Shown piece by piece: positions 60,601 to 64,000 of a stretch of DNA of 64,000 bases. The position numbers were made by a program, and so were the translations under genes. Source of the DNA: Ceratopteris richardii (Eukaryota; Streptophyta; Polypodiopsida; Polypodiales; Pteridaceae). Under the pieces are notes generated by a model. That model saw only the letters and a list, made by a program, of their open reading frames with translations, ran no database searches and was not told the DNA's origin. Where the stretch lies: assembly GCA_020310875.1 (NCBI GenBank), contig CM035416.1:532556-596555 (forward strand). The letters are read 5' to 3'. The stretch's first letter is position 1; the number at the start of each line of letters is the position of its first letter.

Positions 60601-62240
60601 TTGCACTTGATGTTTGGCACATGGCTATGTGGTATCTTGGGTCCTCAGGATTGACATCTATGCCTAAGCGCCTTAAGTTATTTCGTCTAATGCGCTCTCT
60701 GGTCTCTTCTTGTGCCTCTTCTCTAACCCTTAACTCTTCTTCTTTTCGCTTCTTAGCAGTGGTGAGTCTCATTAGCATATTCTCTGTAAGAGGTTCTTGA
60801 TATATCTTGACTCGACAACCACTAATATAGCTCAGCAAGACGTCGCCTTCTAGTGTGGCCAATTGAACAACACCACTATTGGAAATTCTATTAATGATCA
60901 TGGGTCCGTATCCTCTTTTTTCCAATTTACGGGCATGTTGCTTTAGGGTATAAACCAACACTATCTTCCTATTTCAATCCTTTATCTTTGATATGTGCAT
61001 CGAAGTATGCCTTTTGCCTTTTCTTTGCTGCATAAATGCATGCAACCACTCGTAGCCTTGTCTCACCTAAGCGTTCTAGATCAAAGATCCTAGAGGATAA
61101 CTCGTGTCCATTCCACTCATGTTCTTGTGCTACTTTTAAGGTTGGGATTAGGAAGTCCAAAGGTAGCACAACATTTTTTTCGAAGACCATCTGAAATGGG
61201 GTGGCATTGAGTACCATTTTGTAGGCAACTCGGTAAGCCCAAATAGCGTGATGAAGTTGTTTATCCCACTCAGAGTGCTTATTATTTACAAATTTTATCA
61301 ATACATTACATAGGATCTTGTTTGTGCTCTTGGGTTATCCATTAGCTTGATGATAAGGGGCAGACTTCTTATGTATCACCAAGAACTCTTGGAGGAGATT
61401 TTCAATGACTTCATTCAAGAAGTGTGTACCTCTATCACTCACTAACTCTATTGGTAGTCCATATCTGGTGAACACATTCTTGAATAAAAACTTAGCCATT
61501 GTTTGAGCATCATTCTTTGTAGTGGCTTTTACTTCTACCCACTTTGTAAGGTAATCTATGGCTACAATAATGTACTCTGAATCAGAGTTTCTAGCTGGAG
61601 GGTTAATAGGACCTACAAAGTCTATGCCCCACTTCGAGAATGCACATCCTCCCATCATTGGCCACAGAGGCATCTCATCTTTCCTTATTAGATATTGTGC
61701 ACATTGGCATGTATCACATTTCTTCACATAGGCATGTGCATCCATATGAAGAGTGGGCCACCAAAGCCCTGGGAATAGAATGGTCTTAATTACTCGATCA
61801 GGACCAAAGTGTCCACCTGCAACACCACTATGTGCAGTCTCTAAGATTTTCAAATACTCTGATTCATGAACGCACAATCTTAAGTAACCATCTTTTCCTC
61901 TTCGGTATAGGTTGTCTCCTACTAAGGCATAGTCCTAAGCCTCTTGTTCTATGCTTCGTCTTCTTGCTAGACTAGCCTCATTCGGTAGTGTTCTTGACTT
62001 CATAAATTCTACGAATGGAGCACTCCAATCTCGAATTAATGACACGTGATAAAGGGTAGCATGCTCCACTGAGGGTCTCTCTTAGCACATTGGACAATTC
62101 TTAATCCATTCATGTATTTCTTTGTCCATGATAGGCCAATACACTCCTAAATATTTTAGATTCTGCAATTTTTGTTGTTTAGAATAATGATTTCCTAGCA
62201 TTCCTTCATGGGCTTGTTGCAACCAACTACCATGTTCATC
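60601..62240 (-). pseudogene. E11 integrase with duplicated zinc module
   Basis: Zinc module 1: AHEGMLGNH ... CPMC (62220-62085). Linker 62080-61880 (stop near 61935). Zinc module 2: AHSGVAGGH ... CDTC (about 61840-61710). Core: IDFVGPINPP, SDRGTHF, then QANG with a stop shortly before the Glu position (about 61335). C-terminus: RQKAYFDAHIKDKG and GYGPMIINRIS. Frameshift at about 60965. Confidence 0.85.
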
Positions 62241-64000
62241 GTCCTCAACACAACAAGCTAATACACCCTCGATATCTTGTTTGTACATGCTTCCTGCCAA
62301 TATTTGATAGTTTGGTGATTTTATAATTTCCTCTTTATTTGTTTTCACAGTCTTATTTGCGAGTCTGAAGGTTAGGACTGGTACTAACTTATTTGCCCAT
62401 TTAGGAACAATTTGTAGATTGAATAGATAAGCATCCGACAATTCATCAGATACTCCCTGCGGTGGCTCTCCTGAAGTGATGCAAGAAAGGTGATCCGCTC
62501 TGAGGTGGGTCTTACCTTTCCTAAAAACCACTTCAAAGTCATATTCCATTAGTAAAAGGAACCATCTTACTAAGCGTCTGGTATTGCAAGTTTTATTGAC
62601 CAAATATAATAAGGCTTGATGATAAGTGAAAAACTTAAACTTGTTGGCCAATAGATAGTGTCTAAACTTCTTTACAACATATACCATGCCTAAGCCTTCT
62701 CTCTCAGTTGTTGTATAATTTCGTTCTGCTGCGTTTAGTTATCTGCTTGCATATGCTATAGGTAAATCTAGATTGCCTTCACCTGTGGGTTGTGCTAGCA
62801 CACATCCAATTGCGTGATTGGATGCATCTACATGGATATGGAATGGTTTAGTCCAACCAAGAGTGGTCAATATTGGTGCTGTGCACAAACGTCTCTTCAA
62901 CTCATTGAAGAAATTTTTGCATTCGTCATTCCACTTGAAATTTGTCAACAAGGCATAAAGAGGCTTAGCTATAATTGCATACATGTGAATAAACCTACAG
63001 TAATATCCACAATGGCCCATAAAGGCTTGTACCTCTTCAACATTCCTTGGCCTCAGCCGCTACGACTCTTACTTTATCCTCATCTGTAGATATTCCATTC
63101 TTAGAAACAATATGATCTAAGATTCTACCTTGTCGTACCATGAACACACACTTTTCTCGGTTTAGACAAACTCGATATTCTCTACACTTGTTCAAGATTT
63201 GTCTGAGCTCAGGGATGTGACATCTCCTTTCTTGGGAATGAGCACATAAATCGTCCACATATACTTCTAAGCTCTTTTGCAAGAACTCTTTGAAGACATG
63301 ACACATGAGCCTTTGGAATGTTGTAGGCACATTGGTGAGTCCAAATGGCATCACACAAAATGCAAAGATTCCCCACTCTGTGGCAAAGGCCATTTTGTGT
63401 TGATCTTCTGGGGCAATGGTTACTTGGTTGTAGGTCAAAAATCCATCAAGGAAGCTATACACTTCCTTGCCTGCAACATGCTCCAATAAATGTTCAGTGA
63501 TTGGAAGCGAATAACTATCTCTTATCGTGGTGGCATTAACTTTTTTAAGGTTAATACATACACGCAACTTTCCATTCTTCTTGGGCACCACTAGCATGGG
63601 GGCCACCCAGTCAGTATGCTCAATCTCATAGATAAATCCGACTTCAATCAATCTGTCAATTTCTTCTTTTATTTTAGCTGCATAGGTGTCATTATATGTG
63701 TAGGGCTTCTGTTTGGTGGGCTTGGCATCTGCTATCATGGGGATCGTATGAGAACAAATTTTTGGATCTACTCCCTTCAAGTCTCTATAGTGTCATGCAA
63801 ACATGTCCCTATATTCCCTTAATACGGCTACCAACTCTGCTTCCTCTTCTTTACTTAGGTCACCTCCTATGTACGTACATCTCTCTTCGTTCTCTTCAAT
63901 GGTGACTACGATTTTTTTGGTCTTTTCTTTGTTATCATATGCTTCTCCTTTGGTGGCCTCTCTCTTGGGCATTCCTACCAAAATTTTTCGGTAATCAACT
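62241..64000 (-). pseudogene. E11 linker end, RT and RNase H
   Basis: Linker end at 63981-63793 (MPKREATKGEAYDNKEKTKK, then YIGGDL). RT at 63780-63037: HTDWVAPMLVVPKKNGKLRV, FLDGFLTYNQ (SGYNQ changed to LTYNQ), MPFGLTNVPTTFQRLMCHVF and YVDD (about 63255). A frameshift at about 63040 precedes GHCGYYCRFIHMY. RNase H at 62900-62480: FHIHVDASNHAIGC, GLGMVYVVKKF, FFTYHQALLYLV (catalytic Asp to Tyr) and LRADHLS. Confidence 0.87.

Larger units (their letters stand above)
57745..64000 (-). mobile_element. E11: family-B Ty3 element, cut by the window edge
   Basis: Minus-strand element with 3' LTR (57745-58351), polypurine tract, tail and most of pol. It enters the window at 64000 within the PR-RT linker. 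It inserted into E9b gag in the opposite orientation. It is closest to E5 in protein wording. Stops and small frameshifts are present throughout. Confidence 0.87.

Noticed and set aside
1..64000. tRNA, rRNA or other RNA genes
   Set aside because: I saw only primer-binding complements of tRNA 3' ends; no cloverleaf or rRNA segment was recognised, though small RNA genes could be missed by eye.

Overview
The window reads as a gene-free, repeat-dense stretch of a land-plant nuclear genome. Every sizeable coding signal I can identify belongs to an LTR retrotransposon, apart from one captured host-gene fragment. There are Ty3-type elements with a tRNA-Asp-type primer site, one chromovirus-like Ty3 copy, one Ty1/copia fragment using an initiator-Met-type primer site, plant-like CT and CA microsatellites, and no bacterial gene organisation. 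I cannot name the species. The absence of recognisable single-copy genes in 64 kb fits a large genome.

Layout, with my element names. E1 (1-11029, minus) is a decayed family-A Ty3 element running off the left edge. E2 (11030-14480, plus) is a family-A gag-pol remnant cut by E1. E3 (14481-16642, minus) is a copia fragment with its 5' LTR. E4 (16643-18404, minus) is a Ty3 pol fragment. E5 (18405-44520, plus) is a degenerate family-B Ty3 element. It is split by E6 (19673-36607, minus), a young family-A element of 16,935 bp with two 893-bp LTRs, a 5-bp target duplication (CCTGG), primer site and polypurine tract. E7 (44521-49624, minus) is a broken chromovirus-like element. E8 (49625-50287, minus) is a gag scrap. 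E9 (50288-53656, plus) is the 5' part of a family-B element, and E11 (57745-64000, minus) is a family-B element running off the right edge. The E9/E11 junction region is tandemly duplicated (51633-55722 and 55725-59806, about 4.09 kb), which creates the partial copies E10 and E9b.

The Ty3 families A and B share an unusual architecture. A very long gag carries shortened zinc knuckles. It is followed by a DSG retropepsin, a long acidic linker, RT and RNase H, then two H2C2 integrase zinc modules with identical spacing ahead of the D,D35E core. After integrase come a GPY/F-like tail, a second retropepsin-like domain and a C-terminal tail with repeated W-V/I-P-K boxes. Family A adds a large 3' accessory module (ORF-X and ORF-Y), which is one open frame where E1 can be read and is split by a single stop in E6. 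Between primer site and gag the well-preserved leaders hold long arrays of short CGAT-containing words, with a different word in each case.

Best candidates for something not previously described: the post-integrase second protease, the X-Y module, the CGAT-word leaders, and a roughly 380-bp fragment resembling the MID domain of Argonaute carried in the 3' tail of E5 (42914-43295) but absent from sister copies. All family assignments rest on reading motifs by eye; no search was run.
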